A stretch of DNA of 64,000 bases from Sporosarcina psychrophila (GCF_001590685.1 NZ_CP014616.1:3843001-3907000); one strand, 5' to 3'; positions 8,557 to 17,902 are shown, counted from the stretch's first letter. A program made the numbers and translations. Notes: generated by a model not told the origin, from the letters alone.

Positions 8557-10080
8557 TTATTTACTAGCTCCGTACATTCTTAAAATCCCAATAGAGTTAG
8601 GTTGCCAATTTACGCCTTCCTGAATTCCATAAAGATTATTAATTTGATATAAAAATATGAAAGGTGCTTCCTCTTTAATGATTTCTTGTAATTCCGTGAA
8701 AGCTTCTTGTCGAACTTTAGAATCCAAAGACTGCTCCTCGATATCAATTAATTTGTCCACTTTGTCATCTTCCCAACGGTTATATCGTCGATCACTTTTA
8801 ATATAGGATTGGAAGTTACTCATTGCATCAAGTGTCCATCCAGTATTTCCTTGATAATACATTGGGGATGCTTTCTCAGCTCGTATATTTGAAATGAAGG
8901 TTTGGCCATCCATTAGGTTAGCCTCAACATTGACACCTATTTTTTTAAGCTGTGCTGTAATTACTTGTACATTATTACTATCCAAGTTATTGGCATCAAA
9001 AGTGATATCGAATCCATCAGGATAGCCAGCTTCATTTAACAATTCTCTAGCTTTTTCTGGATTATACTCATAAGGAGTAATTGATTCATCATAACCAAAG
9101 TTCTCTTCTGGAATTAATGTAGTTACTCTTTTTGCTTGACCATCTAGCACAGAATCGATCATCAGATCAACGTCGACAGCATAGTTCAGTGCTTGACGTA
9201 CTTCTTTTTTATGCAACGGGCTTTCTGGATCTTTTGTATCAAGGCTAATAAAGAATGTTCGTATGCCCTGTTCTGATTTCACGTTAATTTCAGTGTTACC
9301 CTCTAACTGTTTCATAATATCTGGTGTAATGCCCGTCGCGATATCAATTTCACCTGCTCGAAGAGCAGCTGCCAAGTTAGCTTCATCTGGGATTGCTCTA
9401 AACTTCAGTGTTTTTATTGCTGAAGCACCTTGCCAATAATCTTCAAACGACTCCATTACTACTTCGTTATCCCTTTTCCAAGATACAAACTTAAATGGTC
9501 CTGTCCCAATTGGTTGTTCAGCAAAATGTTCTTCTCCATTTTCTTCAATATATTCTTTCGGAACGATTACACCTCCAAATAAAGTAAGCTTATTAGGTAA
9601 TATCGGATCCGATCCTGCTGTATGTAACTGAACAATATACTCATCAATAACTTCAACTGATTCCACATTACTTAGTTCTACAATTGGTGACTGCGTAGCA
9701 GGATCTAGTAAACGTTCAATACTAAACTTCACAGTTTCAGCATTAAATTTTTCACCATTATGAAAAATGACGTCTTCTCTTAATTTAAATTCCCATGTAT
9801 CCTCATCTACCACTTCCCAAGATTCGGCTAGAGAAGGTGCTAGTTGTTGATCTGAATCCGTTGTAATAAGCGTATCAAACATATTAATAAGAATATTCAT
9901 GTCTGGCATTTTCCCCTGTTTTTGAGGATCCAAGGTACTAGTATCAGATTGCTGAGCAACAATTAATGTTGTATCTTTCTCTTTGCTAGTTTCTGTAGTT
10001 TGGCCCGTTTCTTCCAATCCACAAGCACCTAATATAGTAAGTACCATCAAGATAATAAACAGAAAAGACTTTTTCAACAT
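8557..10080 (-). CDS. oligopeptide ABC transporter substrate-binding lipoprotein (SBP_bac_5)
   Basis: This is the extracellular solute-binding protein of the importer, 507 residues from the chosen start. A short charged N-terminus, a hydrophobic core and the lipobox LGAC predict a lipoprotein anchored by the Cys. The body shows SBP family 5 hallmarks such as TLDPQ, the LRDDVIFHNGEKF-like segment and IGTGPFKF. I choose ATG at 10080, eight bases after GAGGAG, over a GTG at 10089 that overlaps the ribosome site. The ligand is unknown; the family binds di-/oligopeptides, nickel, opines and related molecules. Confidence 0.9.
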   Translation of the reverse strand: MLKKSFLFIILMVLTILGACGLEETGQTTETSKEKDTTLIVAQQSDTSTLDPQKQGKMPDMNILINMFDTLITTDSDQQLAPSLAESWEVVDEDTWEFKLREDVIFHNGEKFNAETVKFSIERLLDPATQSPIVELSNVESVEVIDEYIVQLHTAGSDPILPNKLTLFGGVIVPKEYIEENGEEHFAEQPIGTGPFKFVSWKRDNEVVMESFEDYWQGASAIKTLKFRAIPDEANLAAALRAGEIDIATGITPDIMKQLEGNTEINVKSEQGIRTFFISLDTKDPESPLHKKEVRQALNYAVDVDLMIDSVLDGQAKRVTTLIPEENFGYDESITPYEYNPEKARELLNEAGYPDGFDITFDANNLDSNNVQVITAQLKKIGVNVEANLMDGQTFISNIRAEKASPMYYQGNTGWTLDAMSNFQSYIKSDRRYNRWEDDKVDKLIDIEEQSLDSKVRQEAFTELQEIIKEEAPFIFLYQINNLYGIQEGVNWQPNSIGILRMYGASK

Positions 10081-10093
10081 AAACAACACTCCT

Positions 10094-11203
10094 CTAATAG
10101 TTCAATTTTTTCATTTCACCTGACGTAATGACAGCGACTGGTACAATTTTTTCAATTGGTTTTACGGTATAGCCATAGGCATCCTGATATCCTCCTTCTT
10201 CGATATCCTTCTCAAGTTTAAACAAAGTTGCATTGTTCACAAAGTCATCCATTTCACACCAAAGTTGCATATTTAATACGGAAGCAGGTTCTAAGGTTAC
10301 AGCTTTAATCACTTGTTTTAGACTCATTCCGCAGGCTAGAAGCTTCGTCATCGTTGTCGATAAATCATATACTGGACCATTAATATTTCGAACATGTATA
10401 TCGGTACTAATTGTAGTTGGAAAATAACCTTTTGATAGAGCTTTTTCACAAACATCTATACTAAAACTTGCTGCTCCATGACCTATATCCATTTTCACGC
10501 CTCTGTTTAGTGCATCTTTTAGTGCCTTAATTGGTGTACCATCCTTAAGCCAAGGTTTTCCTAACTTACCGTGATAACAATGCGTGATAATATCATTTTC
10601 TTCTAGCAATTCAAGTATGTCCTCAATTACAGGCGGAGCTTCCCCGATATGGACCATTAAAGGTAGTTTTGCTTCTTTAGCCACTAACTTAGCAAGCTTC
10701 AATGGCTGAATACCCATTTCCTCCACAATCGCACCACTCGAACGGACTTTTACCCCACAAATTAAATCCCTGTTTTCATTAATAGCCTTTAACGTAAGAT
10801 CCATATTTAAGTAATTGATTTTGGAAACTTCTTTTAAGTGGACCAGTCCAATTGAACTTATGTTTAGCCACGACTTAATCTGCGTATCAGATTGTGGTAA
10901 GACGTATTTCTTTAATCCTTGTAAAGTTGCTTCCCCAGCACTTCCAGCATCTGCTAGGACATGAACACCTTTTGCAAGTCCGACTTTATTAGGGTTTACA
11001 CTAATCTGCGTAAAGCCCTCATAGATATGAGTGTGAATATCTATCCATCCTGGGCTTAAATATAATTCAGGAGTATCCTTTACTTTTTCATTTATCCTCA
11101 TAATTTTATAGCTATTTCCCATTTTAATAAGTTCTGCAATGTATAACTCGTCATTTAATGGATCAATAATATTTACTACTATCTTTTCATCATTATTTTT
11201 CAT
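10094..11203 (-). CDS. amidohydrolase/deacetylase-family metallohydrolase (dihydroorotase-like)
   Basis: This is a binuclear-metal hydrolase of 369 residues. Visible metal ligands are H57 and H59 (IDIHTHIY), a likely carboxylated lysine K152 (GVKVRSSG), His in MVHIGEAP and THCYHGK, and the final Asp in ISTDIHVRN. This pattern fits the EF_0837/AHA_3915 deacetylase group, whose members remove N-acetyl groups from small molecules such as amino acids. GAGGTG precedes the ATG. It is placed between the ATPase genes and the binding protein, so it probably acts on the imported compound. Confidence 0.8.
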   Translation of the reverse strand: MKNNDEKIVVNIIDPLNDELYIAELIKMGNSYKIMRINEKVKDTPELYLSPGWIDIHTHIYEGFTQISVNPNKVGLAKGVHVLADAGSAGEATLQGLKKYVLPQSDTQIKSWLNISSIGLVHLKEVSKINYLNMDLTLKAINENRDLICGVKVRSSGAIVEEMGIQPLKLAKLVAKEAKLPLMVHIGEAPPVIEDILELLEENDIITHCYHGKLGKPWLKDGTPIKALKDALNRGVKMDIGHGAASFSIDVCEKALSKGYFPTTISTDIHVRNINGPVYDLSTTMTKLLACGMSLKQVIKAVTLEPASVLNMQLWCEMDDFVNNATLFKLEKDIEEGGYQDAYGYTVKPIEKIVPVAVITSGEMKKLNY

Positions 11204-11205
11204 AA

Positions 11206-12189
11206 TTACACCTCTTTAATTTGTGTATAAAGATGACAAGCAACATTATGTCCAGTACCATACTCTTGTAACTCCGGTTTTATTTCCTTACAAATGTCCA
11301 TCGTCTGTGGGCAGCGTGTATGAAATGGACATCCTGACGGAGGGTTAGATGCACTTGGTATCTCACCTTCTAGAATAATTCTTTCTCTTTGCTGTCCTCT
11401 TTTAAGATTAGGTGTAGCAGAAAGCAGTGCTTTCGTATATGGATGCAAGGGGTTATCAAAAATATTTGATTTATCGCCAATTTCCATTATATTACCTAAA
11501 TATAGGACCGCCACTCGATCACTAATATGTTGAACAACTGCTAAATTATGTGAGATAAACATGTAAGATAACTTATATTCTTCCTTTAATTCTAAAAGTA
11601 AGTTTAATATTTGAGACTGAATAGACACATCTAAAGCAGAAACTGCTTCATCAGCTATAATTAGTTTTGGATTCAATGATAAAGCACGAGCTATTCCTAT
11701 TCTCTGTCTTTGACCGCCAGAGAATTGATGGGAGTATTTATGAATATCCTCTTTTTTCAACCCTACTTTCAACAGTAATTCTTCAGCTTTTTTGAAAGCG
11801 CTTTCCTTATTGCAGATATTATTTACAATGAAAGATTCTGTTAGGATCTCACCTACTTTCATCTTCGGATTCAGTGAAGCATATGGGTCTTGAAATATCA
11901 TTTGAAACTTCTGTCTTGTTTCTCGTAATTTCTTATTAGATAATTGATTTAGTTCTATGCCTTCAAAAAAAATGCTGCCTTCCGTCGGCTTTAATATCTG
12001 CATAATCATACGACCTAGAGTGGATTTTCCGCACCCTGATTCTCCTACAATTCCCAAGGTTTCATTTTCATTAATATATAAAGAAATATCGTCTATCGCA
12101 CGGACATATTCCTTCGATCGTGAAAGAAAGCCAGTTTTTACAGGAAAGTATTGTTTCACATTTTTCACTTCAACCAAATGATTACCCAA
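11206..12189 (-). CDS. oligopeptide ABC transporter ATP-binding protein, DppF/OppF type
   Basis: This is a cytoplasmic ATPase of 327 residues from a TTG start. Walker A GESGCGKST, signature FSGGQRQR, Walker B LIIADEAVSALD and the C-terminal oligopeptide-importer motif with Cys (GCPFHTRCPQTMDIC) are all present. The reading frame stays open 35 codons further upstream, but that part overlaps the preceding gene. AAGGAGGAG lies just before the TTG at 12189, which therefore decides the start. The spacing to the upstream ATPase gene is 14 bp. Confidence 0.9.
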   Translation of the reverse strand: MGNHLVEVKNVKQYFPVKTGFLSRSKEYVRAIDDISLYINENETLGIVGESGCGKSTLGRMIMQILKPTEGSIFFEGIELNQLSNKKLRETRQKFQMIFQDPYASLNPKMKVGEILTESFIVNNICNKESAFKKAEELLLKVGLKKEDIHKYSHQFSGGQRQRIGIARALSLNPKLIIADEAVSALDVSIQSQILNLLLELKEEYKLSYMFISHNLAVVQHISDRVAVLYLGNIMEIGDKSNIFDNPLHPYTKALLSATPNLKRGQQRERIILEGEIPSASNPPSGCPFHTRCPQTMDICKEIKPELQEYGTGHNVACHLYTQIKEV

Positions 12190-12203
12190 TTGCTCTCCTC
12201 CTT

Positions 12204-13184
12204 CTAAACTAGAGTACAACGAACAAAATGACTCTTTTCTATTTCTCGAAGTAATGGCATTTCTATAAAACACGATGCCTCCGCATATTCGCATCTTTCT
12301 GCGAATCTACATCCTTTTGGAAAATTATCAGCAGAGGGTACTGTTCCAGGTATAGAATAGAGAACCTGGTTCTTTTGCCCAATCACTGGTACTGATTTCA
12401 TAAGAGCCTTTGTATATGGATGTTGTGGTTTGTTAAATAATGAATCTGCATCCGCTCTTTCTACAATTTGACCAGCGTACATTACTGCCACCTGATCAGC
12501 CATTTCAGCTACCACGCCTAAATCGTGGGTAATCATCATAACGGATGTTGATAACTCTTCTTTCATTCGTCTCATTAAATCTAATACTTGCGCTTGAATC
12601 GTTACATCCAATGCCGTCGTAGGTTCATCTGCAATTATTAAACTAGGTTCACAAAGTAATGCCATCCCTATCATGACTCTTTGTCGCATTCCCCCTGACA
12701 ACTCATGAGGATAGGACTTCACAATTTGTTCTGCTCTAGAAAATCCAATAAACTCAAGTATTTCTATTACTTTTTGCAATGCTTTTTTCTTATTATTTTT
12801 TTGGTGTCTTCGAAGTCCTTCAGACATTTGATCGCCAATAGTAAGTACAGGATTTAAAGAAGTCATTGGCTCTTGAAATATCATAGCAATCCCATTTCCT
12901 CTAATATCAGAAATTTCTTTTTCTGAAAGAATACTTAAATCTTTTCCTCGATAATTAATTGTTCCTTCTGCAATGTAGCCGTTTGGTTTAGGTATTAAGC
13001 CCATTACCGATAGTGCCGTGACACTCTTTCCACTTCCAGACTCCCCCACGATACAAAGAATTTCCTTTTTATTAATTGTTAAATCTATCCCATCAACGGC
13101 TCTTATTTCTTTTCCTTTTTCCTTGCCATTAAAATAAACTTTTAGACTTTGAATAGACAACAAAGTTTCTTCTTGCACTTTCAC
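12204..13184 (-). CDS. oligopeptide ABC transporter ATP-binding protein, DppD/OppD type
   Basis: This is the second ATPase of the importer, 326 residues, with Walker A GESGSGKSV, signature LSGGMRQR, Walker B LIIADEPTTALD and the C-terminal Cys-rich motif CRFAERCEYAEASC. The GTG start follows AGGGGGTG. It is the first transporter gene after the regulator, only 5 bp downstream of that gene's stop, so the regulator heads the operon. Confidence 0.9.
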   Translation of the reverse strand: MKVQEETLLSIQSLKVYFNGKEKGKEIRAVDGIDLTINKKEILCIVGESGSGKSVTALSVMGLIPKPNGYIAEGTINYRGKDLSILSEKEISDIRGNGIAMIFQEPMTSLNPVLTIGDQMSEGLRRHQKNNKKKALQKVIEILEFIGFSRAEQIVKSYPHELSGGMRQRVMIGMALLCEPSLIIADEPTTALDVTIQAQVLDLMRRMKEELSTSVMMITHDLGVVAEMADQVAVMYAGQIVERADADSLFNKPQHPYTKALMKSVPVIGQKNQVLYSIPGTVPSADNFPKGCRFAERCEYAEASCFIEMPLLREIEKSHFVRCTLV

Positions 13185-13189
13185 ACCCC

Positions 13190-13843
13190 CTATAAGTTTT
13201 TATCTTCTCTTTTTTTCGATTCCTCGAGACAGCTATAAAGGGTAAACTTTGAAATGTCGAAAAACTGTGCTATCTTCTCTCCAGCTTTTTTAATTAAAAA
13301 TGCACCTTTTTTATCTAAAAAATGAATCCCTTTTATTTTGTCTTCCTTCGACATATGCGAGACTGGCTTTCCTATTAGTTCTTGAGCGTCTTGTAATAAT
13401 GAATCCAAAATATCGTTTACATTACTTACAAAGTCTTCTTTAACCCTCTCTGTTAAATTAGTATTTGTTAAAGATTTAATTACATTTTCAGCCATCATTA
13501 AATCTGATATATCAAAGTTTATACAAAGACTACCAATCAATTCGTCTTCTTCATTTCTCATATAGATAGATGTAGATCTTAATAGTTTCCCCTCTTTTGT
13601 CTGAGTAACATAATTATATCTATCACCACTTTCACTCGTTCCTCTTAGTACTTCCAATCCAAGATTTGTTCCTGGATCACCTATCTTGCGTTTTGTGACA
13701 TGACCATTTTCAATTGCAATTATTGTTTTGTCGTAAGGAAGTGTTAGGTCATGCAAAACAACTTCACAATTCGAACCGAATTGTGCAGCAATTCCTTTCA
13801 TTACTGATTTCAATAGATTTTCATTACCCTTTAATCCATTCAT
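13190..13843 (-). CDS. YheO-type PAS/HTH transcriptional regulator
   Basis: The 217-residue protein has an N-terminal PAS-like sensor of the YheO family (about 10-125, with CEVVLHDLT and KRKIGDPGTNLG) and a C-terminal helix-turn-helix (about 160-210, with AGEKIAQFFDISKFTLYSCL). A characterised relative is DauR of Pseudomonas, repressor of D-arginine use, so an amino-acid-like ligand is plausible. It is the first gene of the operon and its own promoter carries a long inverted repeat, which suggests autoregulation of the whole 13-gene unit. GAGG precedes the ATG. Confidence 0.85.
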   Translation of the reverse strand: MNGLKGNENLLKSVMKGIAAQFGSNCEVVLHDLTLPYDKTIIAIENGHVTKRKIGDPGTNLGLEVLRGTSESGDRYNYVTQTKEGKLLRSTSIYMRNEEDELIGSLCINFDISDLMMAENVIKSLTNTNLTERVKEDFVSNVNDILDSLLQDAQELIGKPVSHMSKEDKIKGIHFLDKKGAFLIKKAGEKIAQFFDISKFTLYSCLEESKKREDKNL

Positions 13844-13866
13844 TTATATTCCTCACTTTTTTAAAT

Positions 13867-13909
13867 TTATATCAAACAGTCAGTTATGCTATCAAACTAA
13901 CTGTTTGAT
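13867..13909 (-). promoter_or_regulatory. promoter of the peptide operon with overlapping operator
   Basis: On the minus strand TTGATA (13890-13895) and ATATAA (13867-13872) are separated by 17 bp, a good sigma-A promoter. An inverted repeat with 15-bp arms (13871-13885 and 13895-13909, 14 of 15 positions matching; core ATCAAACAGT) covers the region from -35 to -10, where a bound repressor would block polymerase. The regulator's ATG is 23 bp further downstream. Confidence 0.65.
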
Positions 13910-14010
13910 TTTATTCGAATTTTTCCCTTTCTATTCTCCTATCCTAATTATCCCTAAATAAATTAGAGCCAACATCTCAAGTAATTATTACGGAAACTTA
14001 GTTATTCAAC

Positions 14011-14021
14011 CAAACTGTTTG
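14011..14021. promoter_or_regulatory. second operator-like half site upstream of the peptide operon
   Basis: CAAACTGTTTG is an 11-bp palindrome with the same core as the arms of the operator at 13871-13909, about 100 bp upstream. It could be a secondary site for the YheO-type regulator, permitting looping. Confidence 0.35.
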
Positions 14022-14993
14022 TTTTATTTCAACTAAATATAAAATTTTTAATTTAAAGCAACATTTTATTTATTAGAAAAAGATTGTTTCTATTATTCAT
14101 TTTTACTATAATCTTCAGACATTATAATGTCAACTTCTTTTTTTGCAGAGATTGTATAATATTAAGTTTAAAAGAAGTGAAGTACAGAAAATGATTAACT
14201 CCCGATATAGGAATAGATAAAAGGGAATACTTTCAATGTCTACATATCTAATTGAGTACGTATACTTCACATACAAACTCGATTTCCGTTGTAACCAGAC
14301 AACATATGCTTATGCACTTGAATTCAATGAACTATGCCGAGCCGGCTATTCTCGATATAATCCGCCGCTACTCCATAAAATCTAGCGCTGCCCATTTGAA
14401 ATACAAATCTATCGAAAAAATCATAAAAAAACTAACACGACTTATCATCTATAATTGCGATTTTTATAGGATTCTCCTTATCATAGTTATAAAAGTCTCT
14501 TTTAAGATGTTTTGTAATCAAGCCCATTTCCCACCGTTTTTTCTGCTCACACTTTTACTACCTGATTGAATTCATTCCTATTCTATGTTTCTTAAATTGC
14601 TCGAGACCTAAATTAAATACATACACTACAATTACATGAAGAAAGTCCAAAGGAAAAAATAGTTAATTGTTTTTTTAATAAATGTGTTCAGTATTAGAGG
14701 AAAAACATCTCTGCCATTAATTCTCATTCAATCGGAGATTCTATTTGGCAACATTTCTTCACTTTCAGGCGTGATCTATTCCTGTTATTCTACACCAATT
14801 GCTGTCCGACTACGCAAGTAAAATGTCTCTGTAGATAGGCTAGCCTTTCTTTTTGGATCGGCGGCGGTCCACTCTTAATCACATTATCCTCTATCAGTCT
14901 GCCCTCCCTGTTGATAATTGCGAAATTGTTTTTGCTAGGAATACTATGCGTTGTGATTGGTTTGTATTTTTTATATAGGATAGTTGTTCACAA
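14022..14993. other. long AT-rich intergenic stretch, possible small ORF
   Basis: No convincing gene was found in this ~970-bp region. A 49-codon ORF on the plus strand (14236..14385) begins with ATG 10 bases after AAGGG and reads like protein (Tyr-rich, ending LLHKI), but no family is recognised. Near 14915-14990 an open frame encodes one hydrophobic, membrane-like segment (LLIIAKLFLLGILCVVIGL) that runs into the hairpin at 14994. Both could be decayed gene remnants. Confidence 0.3.
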
Positions 14994-15039
14994 TGCCCGT
15001 GCAAGAGACAAGATATGTCTCTTGCACGGGCAATTTTTT
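14994..15039 (+). terminator. strong intrinsic terminator-like hairpin
   Basis: A perfect 17-bp stem (14994-15010 with 15016-15032), a 5-base loop AGATA, then ATTTTTT. The stem begins TGCCCGTGCA, the same ten bases that open the direct-repeat copy at 15301. No intact gene precedes it on the plus strand. Confidence 0.6.
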
Positions 15040-15092
15040 CGAAATACATGACATAATGGTAAGCAATTCAACAAGTAAGCTATACATGCATA

Positions 15093-15126
15093 AGAGATCA
15101 GACATCCACTTACATGTCTGATCTCT
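15093..15126. other. 13-bp perfect hairpin
   Basis: AGAGATCAGACAT at 15093-15105 pairs exactly with 15114-15126 across an 8-base loop. No T-run follows, so it is probably not a simple terminator. It lies between the 17-bp hairpin and the right copy of the direct repeat. Confidence 0.4.
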
Positions 15127-15301
15127 ACTTTATAAATAAACCCCAGCCGTTCATTCCAAACGACTAACATATGACAATATTTTTTCAGGCGTAGTTTGGG
15201 CTACTATACTTCTTGCGGTAGTGCCATAAACAATAATCAGATTTCATTTTGTAATATTTCCGGTAAAGGCTTGCCTATTCTCCAAAATGATTACATTTAG
15301 T

Positions 15302-15423
15302 GCCCGTGCATCAAACGCAGGTAACGATTCATGTAATTGAGTAAAAGTACAAGATCGTAGACAGACAGCTAAAAAAATTTTTGATTATATTATTATAAAG
15401 TCGTAGGTATATTCTGATTTTCC
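15302..15423. repeat. right copy of the ~120-bp direct repeat
   Basis: This is the partner of 1..120, in the same orientation. GCCCGTGCATCAAA, ATTCATGTAATTGA and TATTATTATAAA are the best shared blocks. A shorter trace containing CATGTAATTGA followed by GTAC/GTGTAC recurs at 16829-16840, so the element may be dispersed. Confidence 0.6.
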
Positions 15424-15467
15424 GACGTGCAGATACCTAAAATGAGTGCTCATCATTTGACGCGTAC

Positions 15468-16673
15468 CTATATAACTTTCTTCTTTTTCCTTTTTTTCAT
15501 TAAAAGGCTAGCGACAATAATGCCACTTGCAGGTATACCGATTCCTGCCGTATACATCATTTTCTTTTGCTTTTCTTGGGCTCTTTGGTCTTGTCCTTCT
15601 TGAAAAAGTGAATCATATAAGGCGATGGATTCACTATTGATTTCAAATTCCTCCGGAATGAAATATTCCGATTTAGTGTGACCATTTTCGAAGGCAGTTT
15701 CCTTTATCTGGACAGCAATTTTGTTTGAATCAAAGCCTTCATTATTCCAAGTTAGTAATTGTTGATTTCCATTCTCCTCATCAACAGGAAATTCCATGTT
15801 GATAAAGGCGGATTGATAGCCTTCTGCAAGTGTTTCTTCTTTTCTTTTTAATTTACCTTCTTCATAACCTTGATTGTAGGATTCAATGAATCTATCGTCG
15901 GTAGTAGCTACTGCTAGCACTGCTAATTCGTAACCATCCTTACTTCCCAACTTCAGTTGTTTACCCTTTTCTTCTTTTGTTCGCTCTTCATAGCCTGTTT
16001 TATAATGGGATTCAAATGCAGTCTTTAATGTGTCTTCTTTAGCATAGTCAGCAGGAACTACTAATTTAGCTAATGAATACCCTAAATCATGCCCCGATTG
16101 TTCAGAGTTAGTCACAATTTTTTCATGATTGAATGATTTACTATATGCTGTTTTATAGGCATTATTCCAAGTTTCTGATTTAGAATCATTCAATGGAACT
16201 TTCTCATTATCCCCTTTTCGGAAGGAACTTTTTCCATCAATTTCTCCTGAAGCCATCCCGGCTACTGTATCTTCTTCTTTAACCTTTTTGAGACCTTCGT
16301 TATAACCAACCTCGTATCCTAATGCATAGCCCTTTTTATATCCTTCATTGCCAGTAGTTGTTTGGGTAACTTTTTGTTTTCTACTATAGCCCTCTTCATA
16401 TCCTTGTGATTCCCCTGTACTTCTTCCCTCATCAATATCAGCTTGGCTATAAGCTGGTTTCGGCTTCGGTTTTGATGTTGTAACCGTGCTTGTTTTGGGA
16501 GTACCACCATTATGGAGATGATATTCGCCTGTCACATATCCCCACTTTGCACAGTTTGTCCGACACGTATGACCACCACTGCTATCTGTTCTCCCTGGAT
16601 GTGCCATAGCGTCACTAGCAAAAATAGAGAAAGTGAGAAACGCTATACTTAATGCAACTATTACCTTTTTCAT
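15468..16673 (-). CDS. secreted YHYH-domain protein with C-terminal membrane anchor
   Basis: The 401-residue protein has a clear signal peptide (about 1-24, ending DAMA), then a short Cys/His-rich YHYH segment (GGHTCRTNCAKWGYVTGEYH). The middle contains many imperfect GY-x(3)-GY repeats (YEEGY, YKKGY, YEVGYNEG) and is charged. A single hydrophobic segment followed by KKRKKKK at the extreme C-terminus would anchor it in the membrane with the bulk outside. The function of the family is unknown. The start has AGGAG seven bases upstream. It stands alone, transcribed toward the direct repeat. Confidence 0.75.
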   Translation of the reverse strand: MKKVIVALSIAFLTFSIFASDAMAHPGRTDSSGGHTCRTNCAKWGYVTGEYHLHNGGTPKTSTVTTSKPKPKPAYSQADIDEGRSTGESQGYEEGYSRKQKVTQTTTGNEGYKKGYALGYEVGYNEGLKKVKEEDTVAGMASGEIDGKSSFRKGDNEKVPLNDSKSETWNNAYKTAYSKSFNHEKIVTNSEQSGHDLGYSLAKLVVPADYAKEDTLKTAFESHYKTGYEERTKEEKGKQLKLGSKDGYELAVLAVATTDDRFIESYNQGYEEGKLKRKEETLAEGYQSAFINMEFPVDEENGNQQLLTWNNEGFDSNKIAVQIKETAFENGHTKSEYFIPEEFEINSESIALYDSLFQEGQDQRAQEKQKKMMYTAGIGIPASGIIVASLLMKKRKKKKVI

Positions 16674-16780
16674 TATCTCGCTCCTAATGTTTCATCTGTT
16701 AGTATTTCCCTTTTATACCTATCATTATTACAATACTATACAAGGTACGACCCTGTCGATCTTTTCAAAAATAATGGGCA

Positions 16781-16852
16781 CACTAAAGGGGCAGCCAAAG
16801 TTTGTCTTGACTGACCCTTTAGTGTATCTCATGTAATTGAAGTGTACTTGCA
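16781..16852. repeat. hairpin followed by a trace of the dispersed repeat
   Basis: CACTAAAGGG (16781-16790) pairs with CCCTTTAGTG (16815-16824) with additional GCAG/CTGA pairing, then CATGTAATTGA and GTGTACTTGC resemble the 5' part of the repeat at 15302. It lies between two minus-strand genes, so it may also stop transcription. Confidence 0.4.
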
Positions 16853-16892
16853 GAAAAAAATAGTGTCGTGTTGGTCGCCCTACAATCATTTT

Positions 16893-17594
16893 TCAACTTA
16901 GAGCATCTATCCAAATCTTATATCCTTCCCCATTTAAGTGGATTCCGTCAATTGTGAATTTCTCATCCAATTGCCCGTTCTTGTCCACGAAACTAGAATG
17001 TAAATCAATGTATTCGATTCCGTTTTCTTCAGCAATTCTTTGTAATACTTCATTAAATTGTTTTACTTTTTCATTAGATATTTCATTACCAAACAGCTCG
17101 TTATTTACTGGAAGTATGGATTGTATAAAGAGTTTACTGCTTTCACCTTCGAAAGACTTCACAATCGCGGTTATATGTTTTTCGAAATTTTCACTACCTT
17201 TTGAGTACCGAATATCGTTAACGCCAATCATAAGGTATGCCTCTTTTGGGCTCCGATTAACCACTTCCTTTATTCGATTCAATACTCCTTTTGACACGTC
17301 GTTTCTGATTCCCCTATTTAGCACAACCTCGTTAGGGAAGTATTCCTGAAACTCTCCGTAATCTGTAAGGCTGTCCCCAATGAATATTTTATGTACATCT
17401 TTAACATCGGACTGATCGAAGATACTTTTTTTCGTGAAGTAATAATCTGAAGTTCCTTTTCTGGAAGGTGCCGGTTGCATTTGTTTTTTCGTGACATCAA
17501 TGCCGCCTATTTTAGACACGTCAACACTTCCCACTCCAATCAAAATGATATTTAAAAGTAATGATATAACTAATAAAGACTTAATCTTTTTCAA
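16893..17594 (-). CDS. SGNH/GDSL-family hydrolase, membrane-anchored or secreted
   Basis: This is an esterase/lipase-fold hydrolase of 233 residues. Block I is FIGDSLTDYGEF (catalytic Ser), block III contains LMIGVNDIR, and block V is DGIHLNGEGY with the Asp/His pair near the C-terminus. An N-terminal hydrophobic segment (KIKSLLVISLLLNIILIGVG) indicates export with possible retention in the membrane. I choose TTG at 17594, eight bases after AGGAAG; the upstream in-frame GTG overlaps that site. The natural substrate, perhaps an acetylated cell-wall glycan or lipid, is not known. Confidence 0.8.
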   Translation of the reverse strand: MKKIKSLLVISLLLNIILIGVGSVDVSKIGGIDVTKKQMQPAPSRKGTSDYYFTKKSIFDQSDVKDVHKIFIGDSLTDYGEFQEYFPNEVVLNRGIRNDVSKGVLNRIKEVVNRSPKEAYLMIGVNDIRYSKGSENFEKHITAIVKSFEGESSKLFIQSILPVNNELFGNEISNEKVKQFNEVLQRIAEENGIEYIDLHSSFVDKNGQLDEKFTIDGIHLNGEGYKIWIDALS

Positions 17595-17902
17595 ATTTGA
17601 CACTTCCTATTCTTAAATCTATTCCTTATGTATGGAGCTTACTACAATATATCTATACCCAGATTTTCAACAAATAATGTTTATTTCAGGTTCAATTCCC
17701 TCTGTAGTCAGGCTCTACTTCTATGTTTTTTTGAATTGTAATCGTATCTTTCACCACAAATCGCAGTGGAAACAGGAGCAATCATTAACTTTATTCCCAT
17801 AGTTTAACTAGGCACTCCTCGAAATGAGCACGCATTCAATTCCAACTAGGAATTCCACTTTTTATCCAAGTATTCCAACACCTCTTATGGTACACTTTTC
17901 AT
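17595..17902. other. divergent intergenic region
   Basis: This AT-rich spacer lies between the minus-strand hydrolase and the plus-strand VanZ gene and presumably holds both promoters. I see no repeat, RNA element or ORF that I can defend. Confidence 0.4.

Noticed and set aside
14252..14569. 105-codon ORF
   Set aside because: No ribosome site and composition unlike protein; an overlapping 49-codon frame at 14236 is slightly better but still unconvincing.
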